Source: Coriolopsis trogii (Eukaryota; Basidiomycota; Agaricomycetes; Polyporales; Polyporaceae). From it: 64,000 nucleotides of DNA. This document shows positions 1 through 12,490 of the stretch, one piece after another (the first letter of the stretch is position 1; the number at the start of each line of letters is the position of its first letter). A model generated the notes under the pieces. It searched no databases. It was given only the letters and a program-made list of their open reading frames with translations, and was not told the origin of the DNA. The stretch lies in the NCBI GenBank assembly GCA_020543525.1, contig JAHYIO010000033.1:2170001-2234000 (forward strand). The letters are read 5' to 3'. Position numbers and translations under genes: made by a program.

Positions 1-1060
1 ATCTCTTGAGGCGCCTCGAAGGAGCGCGCCAGAAAAAGAACAAAGCCTCAGCCAGGGACGTGGCCGATCCGCAGAGGGAGGTTACGCAGGAGGTCGTAGA
101 CAGAGCCTGGGATCTGGTCCACGAGCGCGAGGGGTCTCCGAAAGAGGTGCGCAAGTGGCGCGACCTCCGACTGGACGACTACGAGACGGATATGGCCCGA
201 TACGTCCTCCTCGCGCTGTCGCGCTACTACCGCGAGCAAATGGGCAGGCACCATCCTCTTGCCCAACTTGGCGACCTCCCTCTTGCGAGCCCTCTCGACA
301 ACCGCGACCGTATACTTCCCGAGGCAGCGAACGGAGAGGAACGAGCGGCTGCTCCTCCGGAACCCAGCCCGGAGACAGCATCCGAACAAGGTTCAGGCTG
401 GGAGACGTTTGCGGCGCTGCAGGCGAACGAGTTGTCGCTTATCCGCGCCTGTCCTGAGATCCTGGAGCACCAGACACGGATCTATCAGGTTCTGAGGGGC
501 CGCTTCGGCCCCAGAAGTACGACCCAATCCGTCATGGAAACATCTTCGAGAAGCTGGCCCTCGTCCGCATCTCCTCCATCTGGTTTTGAGGACGCGACTT
601 CGGTCGATGAATGCGGTCAAGACCGTAGAGAGCCGGAGCTGGCCGATGTGGTCACACTCCCAAATGTTCGGACAGCGTTGGGAGTTGACCCCGGGAACTC
701 GTTCGGGATCTGGGAGGTGCCATTGACAGACGAGAGCGAGTGTCTCGGGTTTGCAGTATATCCTGTAGCTTCGTTCTTTAACCATCGTGAGTGCTCATCT
801 TACGGTGATGTGTCTGTGTGTTTTTACGAGAGAAACGCATGTCGGCAGATTGTTCGCCCAACGTCCGGAAAGAACGAGAGGGTCGGAACCTGCGATTCTT
901 GACGACGTGTTCCGTGGAGGAAGGAGAGGAGCTCTGCATCAGCTACGGGCATGTGGGTGACATGAGTCGGTCGGACAGGCAGAGGGAACTGTTGGAAGGG
1001 TGGTATTTTGTATGTCAATGTAGCCGTTGCTTAGCAGAGGCAGCAGGACATGGTACTTGA
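1..1060 (+). CDS. SET-domain protein methyltransferase, 3' part
   Basis: The reading frame is open from the left edge, so the 5' end is outside the window; the first in-frame triplet that resembles a start is TTG, which I do not believe. The coding blocks are about 3-786 and 849-1060, joined across a 62-bp GT-AG intron (787-848). Joining them creates the SET core motif NHHCSPNV (the NHxCxPN signature that contacts S-adenosylmethionine and forms the active-site pseudoknot), followed by GEELCISYG and a cysteine-rich post-SET tail (CQCSRC) that would bind zinc. An acidic and low-complexity insert of roughly 150 residues separates the N-terminal helical part from the SET core, as in Set5/Set6/SMYD-like fungal proteins. 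A further intron may lie around 500-600, where the frame stays open but the protein looks unconserved. The family modifies histones or other proteins; the substrate here is unknown. Confidence 0.8.
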
Positions 1061-1754
1061 GGCATGCGGAGGTCGTGTGATTGACCGCGCAGCCCAGAGA
1101 ATTGGAGTCGGGAGATCAGATGTCTGCACCGTTGGGAAGGCAGGAGCTCGCAACGGTGGTTTGTTGAGAATGTCATTGTGGGACCTGCTACATGCCCTGA
1201 AACACCACGAACCCGGCGGCAATCCGGGTCGATAGCGCGAAAGAGACTAGTGAACATTGGGCGCAGTGCGTTGCCGGATGACGGAGTCACCAGAGTATAA
1301 TACGTCGGCAACGTGGACAAGAAGTCTGCAACTAAAGGACGTCAACGGACGAGATGATAGGAAGAAAGTTGGGTTGGAGAATGATGAGTGTCGAGATCAA
1401 TCTGAGGGGCGCGGTGGCCAATGGGGCTGCGACAAAGAGCCGGAAAGAGGATTGGGCTGAGTCTGCCGTTGCCTGCGATCCCAACCAGCCAGCCACGCCT
1501 GTTACCAAGCGCCCGCCTCCAATCAGCTCCGTTTCTCCTCTTTCCCGACCACCTCCCCCTCGTCCATCATTCCTCCTCCTTTCCCTCCTCTCGTCGCCTG
1601 GTTGCTCCCTACACTGTCCTTTTCACGATCTCACCGCTCACCACGACCTGACAGTTACGCCTGCATCCGCCCTCCTTTCTCTCCTCGGGTTCGACAAATT
1701 GTCCTCGAACGCGTGAATATCCCCCTCCTTCTGACCGACGGTTCTCGGTGAACC
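1061..1754. other. intergenic region with pyrimidine-rich promoter
   Basis: No coding sequence is recognisable. The second half (about 1540-1690) is a C/T-rich tract typical of fungal core promoters and lies directly upstream of the RhoGAP gene start at 1755. Confidence 0.5.
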
Positions 1755-4700
1755 ATGGCCACGCCCAATCCACCGAGAATATACACCTCTCAGGTGCCTA
1801 ATGGCACGCCTGTACGGGAACGCCCCTACCGCTCCGAGTACCCTTCATCCGCCACCAACTCGCCAGCCACCATGCGCTCCGCTGCGTCTTTCAGCAACGC
1901 CCCGCCCCCGAGCTCGTCCAATGCTCAAGGTGCGAATCCTGCCGTACCCAATAATCAGCTGCTATCTGTCGACGGTCTTCTCGCCGCACATGCCGGCTCC
2001 TCCCAGCCCATGCTTTCCGCTCTCGATGCCGCTGTCAACGAACGCAACTCGCTCTCAGCGCAAAATACCCAGTTGTGGAAGCTCATCGAGAAGCAGCGGG
2101 CCGGCTACAACCATATTATGAAAGAGCTTGAGCGGCTCCGTGGCGAGCGCGACCTCTACCGTGGCCGTCTTCAGCAGAGCGGCGAGAACACCGACGCACT
2201 CTTGCGTGCACATAGGGCCAAGGAGAAAAGCGAAGGCAAGGATGCTGCCTCATTGCGTTCTACCTCCTCCCATTCCCAGCTCAAGCCGAGCGAGAGCAAT
2301 GGATCAAGCTCGTACAAGGGCACACCCGTAGATCCGCGAGCGCAGTTGCTGAGGACCCAGTCGGACGACCAGAGTCAGTCAATTCATCACGTCTCACTTC
2401 ATACGTATCCTGACAATCCCTCCAGCCGTACGCTCACATCAACTGTCCTCCTCGCGCTCTTTCGACCCAACGCAATCACCGAGCCCAAGTCCTCGGATGA
2501 CAGGTGAACGGAAGGGTTCCGGGTCATCGCGGTCAGAGTCACCAATGCTTGTAAACTCCTCGAACACCTACCTGTCATCCTCGCAAGCATCATCGTCCAG
2601 CCATTTGCCCTCCCCATTGTCTATGTCGACCAACGAGCATGGCAACGAGAAGCCACTGCGTAAGTCACCACCGTTGACCACCAGCCCTACTGAGCAACCG
2701 TCCCCTGCACCGCAATCCCTGCATACGCCTATACCAGCGCGGTTGGACTCGCTCTCTGTTACCTCAACACCCACAGCGTCGCCTTCGACGGCCACGCGAT
2801 CCCCCAAACCGCCTCCCGCACACGAACCTGCTGATCCTGTGCTGGGCGATTGGGAACCACCTTCTGCCGGGAGCCAGCGTCCTCAGACACCTCCCCAAAA
2901 CAGAGAACAAAGCTCGGTCGTGTTGACCCCGGCGAGCCCGGAGAGCAACACAACCACTCCTCGTGGGTCAGTTGCCGACCCGTCGCGACTCACGAACGGT
3001 AGAACGAACGGTCGTCAGTCTTCACCGTCGCGTCCTCCACCTGTCAATGTTGGACCACCGAGCGAGGTGGTGACCATCAAGGTGAACGGCGAGTCGAGTC
3101 TGTCTGTAAACCGCCAAGGGGCGTCTCGCGAGTCTCAGATCTCGCTGCCCGAGGAGGCGAAGCGGTACTATGCGACGATGGCGTCGCCTGCCGCGAGTCC
3201 GGGCATGAAGTTCAACTTTCCGTCGGGGCACCCTAACTCGCCGCTGAAGCAAGAGACGTCTTCCGACACGGACGGGGTGGACGCAGCCGACGGGACAGTG
3301 ACAGCCGAGGGGCGGGGACGGACAAACGGTCGAGGCGGACGATCGCGGCGGGCAGGATCTGTCACCACCGAGGAAGGCGCCGAGTTTCTCGATATGGAAG
3401 ACGAGGACAGCGCATACGACTCGGGCGCTAGTGGCATCCCTCCCGGCCCAGCGCAGTACGCAACATACGACGACCCTCCCAGACTCTCTCAAGACGGCCC
3501 CCGCAGGTTTGATAGCAGCGCGAGCGTCAACCTAGCAGTCGAGGACTTCCCTCTCCCACCCGGCACCAACGTCCAGTACTCTCGTGACGGCCCGCCCCCC
3601 GCCGTCCATGCTCAGATGGGAACGCCTTCTCGCCAGGGTAGTATGGCTGACAATGGTCGTGACAGTCGGCCTTCCATGTCCACATCCGACTCTCACACTT
3701 ATCAGGCACCGTCTCTCGCTTCCTCCCAGACTGTGCTGAATGACCAGCCACCACCATCCCCATTCCCTCTTCCCATCCCGGCCAACCCGCCCCAGATGAA
3801 GTTCCGCGCGCTACCACTCCTTGCTGAGGACCTCCCATTTACGGAAGTCTCCGTCACCAACTCTTTCATTCGCCCGAATGACCGTGGCAAGGAAGTTCTC
3901 TCCTTCTCTATCCTCATCGATCCTGGCAGGGGCAAGGAGTCTTGGCGAGTCGAGAAACTCTACAGCGACGTCCTCGGGCTCGATGCCCGTATACGGGCCG
4001 CCGTGGGGAGGACGACATCAAAGAGACTGGTCAGCTTACCGGAGGGACGTCTTTGGCGCGATCATGCGCCCGCGAAGGTCGACCAACGGAAGGTGCGTTC
4101 GGTTTGTCCCCCTCTGTCTTTGGCCACACTTCTTCATGCCCTATCGGGCGGCGATGCTGGAGCTTCTTGCCTGCTCGCGTCCTCTTTGTCTGGCTATCTC
4201 GGGCTCTGTTGGCTAGGCCGTATTCCCGCAGCCCGAGATGCTTCCAACAACCTCCTGTATGCCATCAGACGTTCCGACAAGGCGTCTGCTCGGACCCTGT
4301 CGTGTCTCCGTCATTCCGCCTCTTCTGAACTCTGTTTGCGTTCACACCATTCCCGTCATGTCCTCGGCGTCTTCAAACATATGCTGACGATCCTTTTGAC
4401 TTTCCGACTTAGGCCGCCCTTGAGGCATACCTCAAATCGCTCATCGCCCTTCCGGTGAAGAACAAGGACGAGATAATCGCGTTCTTCACATCAGATATTG
4501 TCCGAGACACCCAGAAGCCAGTCTCCCAGGCAGGGTACAAGGAAGGGTATCTCACCAAACGCGGCAAGAATTTCGGCGGCTGGAAGACTAGGTTCTTCGT
4601 GCTCCAGGGTCCGTCGCTGGAGTACTATGAGAGCGTGAGTACTCCCCTCCGTTCAAAACATACCGCCTTCTCCCGTGCCGCCGGCACTTGCGTATTGTTC

Positions 4701-7152
4701 CGCCGTTGCCCTTCGTTCCTGTCTGATTATTTTCCCTCGTGCGATCCGTTTGCTGATCGACTTCTGGGATCCAAATAGCGGGGCGGCACCCACCTGGGTT
4801 CCATCGTGATCACCGGTGCCCAGATTGGCAGACAACAGCGCACCCCAGAGAGACGTGAGGGTGACGAAGACAACGAGTACCGCCATGCTTTCCTCATTAT
4901 CGAGGCCAGACGGGGTCCTAGCGGGTCCACTCAGCGACACGTCTTGTGTGCGGAGAGCGATGAGGAGCGGGATGCGTGGGTCGAAGAACTGGTGCGATAT
5001 GTGACTGGTACGTACACCGACGACCAGCTCGCTATGTCTCAGAGTAGTGGCGCGAGTCCGGTATCACTCTCGAGTGCCGTGACACCTGTGAGGGAACCCC
5101 GCTCGAGCACGAGCTCAAATCCTCCGATGGACCTACAAGGCACCCCTATTCGTCGTACCACGAAGGATGTTATGATCGCCAAAGGTCCAGCCGTTCCCAT
5201 CTCTCAGCTCCCTCAGGATCCCAACAACGCCAAGTTGTTCAACGCCCCGTTGTACCCCGACGAATCCGCGTCGAGTAGTCCTGCGAAATCTTCCATTGAT
5301 CGTGTGGACACCGGTACGCCCCTGTCGACTTCGCTCCCCGCATCGTCGCCACTCGTTGAGGAGCCTGAGGTTCTGCCCGCCCTCAACCCTCGTTCCAACT
5401 CCGAACTCGGACACTATGCCGACCTTGACCAACGCAATGCTGTTGCCCGGTCGCCAGAACAGGTCAAACGGCAAAAGCTAGCGCGGATGTCCATGAAGCC
5501 CCCCTCAATTCCTGAGCGGACTCCCTCGCCGGAGAAAGATCCCAACACACCTCGTGTGGACGCGCACGGGAAGGTCAAGATCTCGGGCCCCATGAACGGC
5601 ACGCTCATCCCTGCTGGCTACAAGTTTGGTGGGAAGGACGCCCCGCCCCCGGAACAGCCTCCTCCGATGCCCACGAACGATCGGAGAGAGAAGACCAAGT
5701 CACGCTCGTTCAAGAACTGGGGCTTTGGCAAGTCACACGGTAAGCATGTTAGAGAATATGTAGGAGTGTGCCCATTGCTAAGCCAGCAACGCTCGAAGCA
5801 GACAAGGCGGCTGTGGCCCCAATGCCCACGCACATTCCCAGAGCTGTATTTGGTGTCAGCTTGGATGAGTCCTTGGACGTTGCCCAGATTGCGAGTCTGC
5901 CTGCGATCGTCTTCAGATGTATCCAGTATCTGGAGGTGAAAAAGGCTGAGCAGGAAGAGGGTATCTACCGGTTGAATGGTAGCTCGGCGGTGATCAAGAG
6001 TCTGAAGGACCGCTTCAATGCAGGTGCGGTCTACGCGTGTTCTGTCACGCCTGCCCTGCAGAAGATTGACAATTTCTTTTCAGAGGGTGATGTGGACCTG
6101 CTCTCTCCAGACGAATATTGGGATCCGCACGCCATAGCTGGTCTGCTGAAGATGTTCCTGCGAGAACTTCCCGCAAGTATACTGACGCGCGATCTGCACC
6201 TGCGCTTCCTTTCGGTCATCGGTGTGTCACGTCTGTCGTGTTGCGTGTGGCGCATATGTGCTAACAGACGCCGTTCTAGACTTCATCGATCCCCAGGACA
6301 GGATTCGGGAGCTTTCCCACTTGATATCTTCCCTGCCCGTCGCAAACTACACTCTCCTGCGCGCATTGACGGCACACCTGATTCTGATCGTCCAGAACTC
6401 GCATGTGAACAAGATGACGATGCGCAACGTTGGGATCGTCTTTAGTCCAACATTGGGTATCCCTGCCGGAGTGTTTAGCTTGATGCTTGGGGAGTTCAAG
6501 CGGGTTTTCAACGTCGACGGCGTCTTGGACGACGAACCCTCGCCCCCCGCAGAGGATGAGGCAGGTCAACCCAAGAACACTGCCAATCGTAACAGCCAGC
6601 ACTACTCTGAAGCTGCTGCGGACCAGATGCTAGGCCTGGCTGGTAGGGCATTGCCGGGTACGTAACTCGACCAGTACCGTTCAGCAAACTTTGTGTCTGT
6701 GGCTGCGATCTCGCTGACATCATCGTTCTGGCCTCACAGAGGAAGACGACGATGCTCCGTCAGACGAAGGCGAAGACATCGTCGAAGAAAGTGGCACAGA
6801 AGCCACGACGGAGAACGACGGAGAGTCCATCGTGGAATCCTCGGCAGGTTCAGCCCATGCCCAGTCGCAGCAGATCCACGTCGAGCACGCGGTGGACGAC
6901 TCTGAATACACGCAGGCTGGGGCGTCGCTGTCACGCTCTCGTGCGGCGGCGCTGGCCGCGACGCGTGGTCTGAGCGTCACCACGAGCGACAAGGCGAGTC
7001 GGAGGCAGAGCCGGATGATTGGTCTGCCATCGTCGCCGCGGCCTCCAACGCAGCCCATGCCTTCGCAACCTCCACAAGCTTCCGGTGATATTGAAGGCCA
7101 ATCGCATGCTCACCATTCACCCACGTCGGAATCGCCGCATCGACCGACATAG
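1755..7152 (+). CDS. PX-PH-RhoGAP protein, Bem3-like Rho GTPase-activating protein
   Basis: Seven exons: 1755-2373, 2426-4092, 4413-4634, 4779-5739, 5787-6221, 6280-6657 and 6740-7152, giving 1564 residues; the frame is continuous across every junction and the start has a good context (aaccATGG). Order of parts: a short coiled coil near residues 90-140 (ERLRGERDLYRGRL), about 500 residues of Ser/Pro-rich disorder, a PX phosphoinositide-binding domain from about 663, a PH domain from about 803 (GYLTKRGKNFGGWKTRFF), another disordered linker, and a RhoGAP domain from about 1177. The catalytic arginine finger is seen in EGIYRLNG near residue 1217, and the NVGIVFSPTL helix is present. This architecture is that of yeast Bem3, which stimulates GTP hydrolysis by Cdc42/Rho at sites of polarised growth. 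The tail is acidic then basic and unconserved. The intron at 4093-4412 (320 bp) is unusually long for this genome. Confidence 0.92.
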
Positions 7153-7670
7153 TGCCGGACGCAGACGTGTTCATGAGTCGTGTACAGTGGATGACAGGAA
7201 TCGACGCCTAAACGACTGGCCATGCGCAGGCCGGATACACGCATGTGGTGGATGTAACATGGCACGTTATGGGCGTATGGCTTTCGATGGCTTGTTATTG
7301 CTTTGGGCTACGTGCGGCGTAGACGAGGAAAAGCAACAAGGACAATGGTGCTTCAACATTTATGGATCGTCTAGTACAGTACAGTTCAGTCGCATGTTCA
7401 CGTTCACAATGATACCCTTCTACGGTGTATATCCATCCTCCTTCTTTTGGCCAAGATGTAAATTATATTCCGCCTGGGTTCTGGCTCATGACGGTATGCA
7501 ACTGCTCTGAGACTCTTCGAGCTCACCATCCGGGGCCGTCTGGTACCCTGGGCCCCAGCTGTTGCCGCTATCAGGCGCCCATAAGGTACACGTCTCGAAA
7601 TGGTCGACGTCGGGCCGCCAAATTGCGCTTGGCTGCCACAACATCTTCTCCTCTCGCCCTATCCTCCAGT
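7153..7670. other. intergenic region
   Basis: 3' flank of the RhoGAP gene and promoter of the Shr3 gene. No coding sequence or repeat is recognisable. Confidence 0.4.
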
Positions 7671-8732
7671 ATGGGGTACAGGCAGGCTGCTGTCCTTGTC
7701 TCCGTCTCATTCTTCCTCGGTGAGCCGCGCTTCCGATACCAGCCTTTCTCAGTACTCACACATCCGCTCTTTCCTTCCCGTCACCCATTCAATCCGATGC
7801 TGCGGGCCGCTCACTCTGAACCCCTTGAACACACGCCGCGGCGTCGGGTGTGGCAGGGGTGCTCTTCATCTGCCTCAACGTCGACTACCGCATTCTTTTC
7901 ACGCCTCTGAATGACGCCGTCATCCGGGATGGGTATGAATTCTACACGACGTTCTACAACGCCCCCACCGCTATCAAGGCGAGCTCTCTAATTTTGTTCG
8001 TCATACATACGCTTACATGGGCCGTGTTCTCTTCTCCCAACTTTACGTCCGCGCGTGTGGGTTGTGAACCCTTCTGGCACCGTACGACACACTTTCGGAC
8101 GCGCAGGCCCTCCTCCACGCTATCATCTTCGTAGGGCTCGTCGGCCTCATTGGCAAGCTGCACAAATGGGACGACAGCGCGATGTTCTTTGACGGCTCTT
8201 CTCTGGGTACGTTCTTCCCGCTCCTACGATCCGCTCCCAACCTCCTATCTGTCTCCCATCCGCTGCTCTCGAGCTCTGTCCTTCTCTCCCTCTTCCCTGT
8301 CCATGTGTGAATGATGTCGTACCTGTCCGCTCACTGACATGGATCATATCCAGCCGCATACGTCTTCTCACTCGCCGTCTACCTGACCGTCGGCGTCCCG
8401 AACTGCCGCGCTGTCGCGGACCCCATGCCAGAATTCGAGAGCGAGCAGGACCGGGTCGACGCGCTTCGCGTGCTCGCTGCGGGTAACACGATCATCATAG
8501 TGCTCTTGGTGGGCGTCCTCGTTCTCCAGGTACGTGCCCCGTCATCCGGGCGTGCCGGCGTGCACGTTTCGCGATTGCCCGCCGCTTATACTCGACGTGA
8601 TCATCGCAGGCAGGCGGACAGTGGGCGCGGCGACTAGAGTCGCAATTGCTCGCCGAGGCGACGGTTACAGAGAAGCAACAAGGCACAGCAAGCAAGGAGG
8701 GGGCTGCTGTGGAGAGCAAAAAAGACAAGTAA
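7671..8732 (+). CDS. SHR3: Shr3-type ER chaperone for amino-acid permeases
   Basis: Five exons: 7671-7719, 7857-7978, 8107-8206, 8354-8529 and 8610-8732, encoding 189 residues (yeast Shr3 has 210). The product starts with a hydrophobic segment, then the conserved DYRILF and FYNAP motifs, three further hydrophobic segments and a charged Lys-rich tail that ends KKDK, fitting an ER membrane protein. Shr3 proteins prevent aggregation of amino-acid permeases and pass them to COPII vesicles. The second intron (7979-8106) has a GC rather than GT donor (AAG|GCGAGC); it is needed because only this junction joins the conserved NAPTAIK to the next membrane segment in frame. Family assignment rests on the motif pattern and topology. 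Confidence 0.85.
7979..8106 (+). other. GC-AG intron in the Shr3 gene
   Basis: Donor AAG|GCGAGC, acceptor CGCGCAG. No GT donor nearby keeps the reading frame and the conserved segment. Confidence 0.7.
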
Positions 8733-9905
8733 CCGAGCAAGAGTGACTGAAGGGCCTTCCGGTTACTTGGCTGCTGTACATGTCGATGTCGTATTGGTTT
8801 AATGCTACCGCGGGCTTTGGTAGGCTCTCCCGGACATAGTGCCCATGGTCCGCCTTGGGCACGCAACGTTTACGAGTCAAATAGCGGAAGCATCACAGGC
8901 CGATATCGGGCAAATTGACGAGCGTGGGTACAAGACTCGTTGGCATCTATCGTGGGAGGTGTTGGTGAGCATGCAAAGACTAGAGAAGTCGCTTGTTCAT
9001 CATGTCTGCCCAAGCTGTCCAACGGTGAGGATACCTCTAGACGCATTGACGGGAGAAGCTCTCACCGTTCGCGATGGACCGTCCAAGAACACGCGGGAAG
9101 ATCGAGCTGCGGAAGCTCAAGGTTCGTCGAGGAGGACCTAGAGTGGTAGAAGACGCAGGCTTATATGGTGCAGGCGCACCCAGGGGGCCGATGCCCCTCA
9201 TATATGGCCTGAGTTCGAGCTTCGATCCATCTATGCGGACTTCGCGTTGCGCAGGGCGTTGATTGATGATAGACGTGAGTACCTCACCGTTCTGACGTCT
9301 TCGCTTAATCCCGCGAGGGAATGCGAGCGTGCGGCGGGCGACGTGGCGGCAAGAGCTCATGGTGGGTCTGACAGATTATTGCCATAGAAGTCCCATCGGT
9401 ATACAACGAGTGGTGTCATATAGAATATACTCGCACCAGACACGGGAGAGCGCAAGGAACCTGGGAGTCAACTGGAGGTCGTATTTTTGGCCGCAGCCTG
9501 GAGAAGGCCAAATGACTTCTTTGCGGCCTGGGCCAGTACGGCCTGCGAACGAGGCACAGAGAGTTTTGGCAAGTCGTTCCACAGAGAATAGCCTATCTCC
9601 GGACGGTTGATGAGGACGCATGTGACATTCAGGCCACGGATGTGCATGTGCGGATGGCAGTATACGAGGTCTGGATAGCCGGTGTCTGAAATCGAGGAGG
9701 TAGCATTGGTAACAAGCGGCACTGAACATCGGACGATGCGCTGTTTGGGTGAGCCTCCGCTAGGCGTCCGCGAACGTGTAGCTGAGGGTAAAATACATTA
9801 CTCAGATCTCGCAACACTCGGTGTCGGAGTCGAAGGAACCGCTGCACAATCAGTTGGGTGTACACGTCACGATGGGAGACTCACAGCCGTAGCCGTCGAA
9901 GCCAC
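8733..9905. other. non-coding stretch before repeat copy A
   Basis: Open frames are short, on both strands, and resemble no known family. I see no transposase motif and no RNA gene. Confidence 0.4.
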
Positions 9906-10770
9906 GGACCCGTCGGCGGACTTAGGTAAGTTCATGCAGAGGCCTCGGACTGACGTGTGTACTGTACCGCCGTGACCGATTACGCTTCCCGCGGTAAAAA
10001 AAAAGATTTCGCGAGAGACGTTATGATGGTCGGAGTGGGACGACAGCCTTCCCGCGAAGTGACTCTCCCTGTACGACTTGCCGACGGTTACAACTTGTTG
10101 CCGCATGGACCATGGTTGTTTTGGCCAGATCAAGGCTCCAACCATTTAGTTTATTTACTGTTTATAAACGTTTACTGTTTACGTTTACTGTTTACGTTTA
10201 TTTACACCAGGGTCTCTAAACAGTAAACAAACAGTTCCTTACCGAGACTTAGATGCCTCTATCCTGCAATGATAAACGGTGTTCATACTCAGCTCAAAGC
10301 ATGAGGAAGTGCCTTACCACATCACCAGTGCTATCATGGTTCAACATCAAATAAGTATGGCAAGGCCGAAAGCCTGCCGTCTACCGGCGCCATTACTGGT
10401 ACTTTGTCGGAGTACTGTATCCGATGGGTTTATGCAAGACACGCATGCCTTGGCTATGAAGTAACAAAATAAGACATACAGGGTTGAACCATAATCAGCC
10501 TGCTTACTATGATAGGGAGAATAAATGTTTGTTTCCTTTTTTAAACGGTTTATAAACGTTTACTATCCGTTTCTGTTTATTTACACACACAAAAAGTCGT
10601 AAACGTAATAAACGGTTGGAGCCTTAGGCCAGATATGGCAGTTGCGCCGTGGTGGTGTTGCTGTCCCTGTGACGCGTGACGGGCCGCCCGCGCTTCGTCT
10701 TGCCGCAGTCTTGACTCTTCGAGTTCTTGTGCCCCTTCCACGTACTAGTACCGGCACCGACGGACTACGC
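9906..10770 (+). repeat. dispersed repeat, copy A (split by a MITE)
   Basis: The segments 9906-10122 and 10635 to about 10770 match 13106 to about 13430 (copy B) in the same order and orientation. Shared blocks include GTCGGCGGACTT, CCGCCGTGACC, GACAGCCTTCCCGCGAAGTG, TTGCCGACGGTTACAAC, ATGGCAGTTGCGCC and GTGACGGGCCGCC. The two halves of copy A are contiguous in copy B, so copy A was interrupted by the insertion at 10131-10626. The outer ends are approximate. No coding function is visible. Confidence 0.75.
10131..10626. mobile_element. 496-bp non-autonomous hAT-type MITE
   Basis: The element begins CAAGGCTCCAACCATTT and ends with the inverse of TAAGGCTCCAACCGTTT, so its terminal inverted repeats are about 17 bp and fit the hAT end rule (Y-A-R-N-G). 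It is flanked on both sides by an 8-bp duplication, GGCCAGAT (10123-10130 and 10627-10634), the target size of hAT transposons. The related repeat copy B at 13.3 kb lacks it and shows the empty site. Both subterminal regions carry clustered GTTTATAAACGTTTACTG and TTTACG motifs, as expected for transposase binding sites. The interior is AT-rich and has no transposase frame, so the element would depend on an enzyme from elsewhere. Confidence 0.85.
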
Positions 10771-10859
10771 GCTATTCCTACTGTAAGCAACCTCTCACCC
10801 CACAATAGCAGGACCATCAAGTTTGTCTCCGATACATCCACTACGTTATACTTCCAGCT

Positions 10860-11950
10860 ATGGCTCCTGAAGCAGAGGCTCACCCGTATGTTGACCTGAC
10901 GAGTACGCCGTTCTCTCCTTTACTGATTCGATTTTTAGGGAACTCCTTCCCGAATTTGTTGAGGGGAAGGAGTTGAGACTCTCCTTGAAAGAATACAGCT
11001 CATCCATCAAGGAAACGGCTACCATCGTATGCAAGATTGTAAAGGCGTATCGCCCATTCACCATGTCCCCCGTTCTCCTCGTCTCCATCACCCAATCTCC
11101 AGCATCTCCAGAAAAAGGACCGTCGTTTCCTTCAACTGCCATTGTTAAACTGTACGACCGGCGCTGCTTCACAAACGTCCGCAACGATTTTGACGAAGGC
11201 AAGCCATGGTCCCTCGCCAAGGAAAAGGAATACCGCCAGTATCTCGACGATGTATCCACCGGCTCCGCCCCACTCGGCGACTTTGGTAATCCGACATACC
11301 TCTGGGACAATGACGTCTCAGATGGCGAGTTCGAAGCATATCTCCACTATGTGGCGCAGAGGACATTCGACGCGGAGCGCACCGCGTACGGACGGCTGCA
11401 AGAGCTGCAGGGGAAGAAGCTGCCGACGCTGTATGGAGTCGTCGAGTACGAGGCCGTTATCCCCACCGCCCGCAGCGACGGCACACCCGTCACGGACACA
11501 GTCCCTGGTCTTTTGCTGGAATATGTATCGTCGCTCTCTCTCCGGGAGCTCGTCGTTACCTGGAAGACACGCGACCCACCGCTGCCGAACTCGGTCCTCG
11601 CCGCGCTATGCGATGAGGCAGTGACAATCGTCGATCGCATCTCTGACTTTGAGGTGTTGAACGAGGACGTGCGGGTGGACAACTTCCTCGTCCGCGAGGA
11701 CTGTTTGACTTTGTCCGCCCACGGCGAGAGTGTTGCGAACGTGGACGGCGCGGTGGTACTGATTGACCTCGGGCAGTGCCGCCTCCGGCGGGCGGACGAG
11801 AGCGAAGACGAGTGGATCCAGGCCAAGTGGTCCCAAGACGAGACGGGAGCGATAGGGTTCGTGCTTCTCGGCCTCGTGCGACAGTTCGTTGGAGAGGACG
11901 TATGGAAGTACGAGAAAAGCCTCCGGTACTATCGCCCGCTGGAGGAGTGA
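10860..11950 (+). CDS. protein-kinase-like protein (atypical fungal family)
   Basis: Two exons, 10860-10885 and 10939-11950, give 345 residues; the 53-bp intron joins MAPEAEAH to PELLPEF in frame. Kinase-fold landmarks are visible in order: a beta-3 type lysine (STAIVKLYDRR), a hinge region (GLLLEYVSSLSLREL), a catalytic loop in which D and N of the HRDxxxxN pattern survive (NEDVRVDN), and DLG in place of DFG (VVLIDLGQ). The canonical HRD histidine-arginine pair and a clear glycine loop are absent. Such small kinase-like genes are abundant in agaricomycetes, often with unknown substrates. It lies between the two repeat copies together with the small gene at 12.5 kb. Phosphotransfer activity is not certain. 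Confidence 0.7.
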
Positions 11951-12490
11951 CAGCAGATTCCCATTAGCATCACTACGCGGCCCTCATGTCCCAGGTCGCA
12001 TCTTCTACACCTCCGCGTACGTGTCCCTCCCCTGTCGTCACCTCGACCAGCGTCTTTGGAAGGGGAAAGAATGTACGGATCGAACACACTCGAGATCCTG
12101 CGCGGTACACCTCCAAGGCCAGAACCTCTGACGCGTGGAACTGGCGAGAGGAAAGTTTGAGCTCTGTGCGACGTCGAACCCTGCCCTTCGTGATCCTCTC
12201 ACCTCCCCTTATTCCCCTTGTTCTCTTTCTGCAGTATGGTTGCTGATGTGGCGTACGGTACTTATTATTCTGGGCGCCCAGCGCCCTAAGAAGCCGGCGT
12301 TGTGCTCGGGCAAACGTACTAGTGTACCTTGCGCCGGACATATCTCCCCTGCTGCTCGCTTCATGCATGAAGACTTCCTCAGAAGCCATATAAGTAGAGC
12401 GTCGCAGAGAGGTCACCACCACTACCACCCAATCAACCACTCACTTGGACCACCCGGTGTGTACCCCTCCGCAGCCACAGCTCTATAAAC
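11951..12490. promoter_or_regulatory. intergenic region with TATA-type promoter of the 12.5-kb gene
   Basis: A TATA-like box CATATAAG lies at 12387-12394, about 100 bp before the start codon at 12491, followed by an ACCACTACCACC-type 5' leader. This fits a strongly transcribed gene. Nothing else is recognised. Confidence 0.5.

Noticed and set aside
10131..10626. Considered a simple AT-rich replication origin
   Set aside because: Inverted ends plus the 8-bp target duplication and the empty site explain it better as a transposon.
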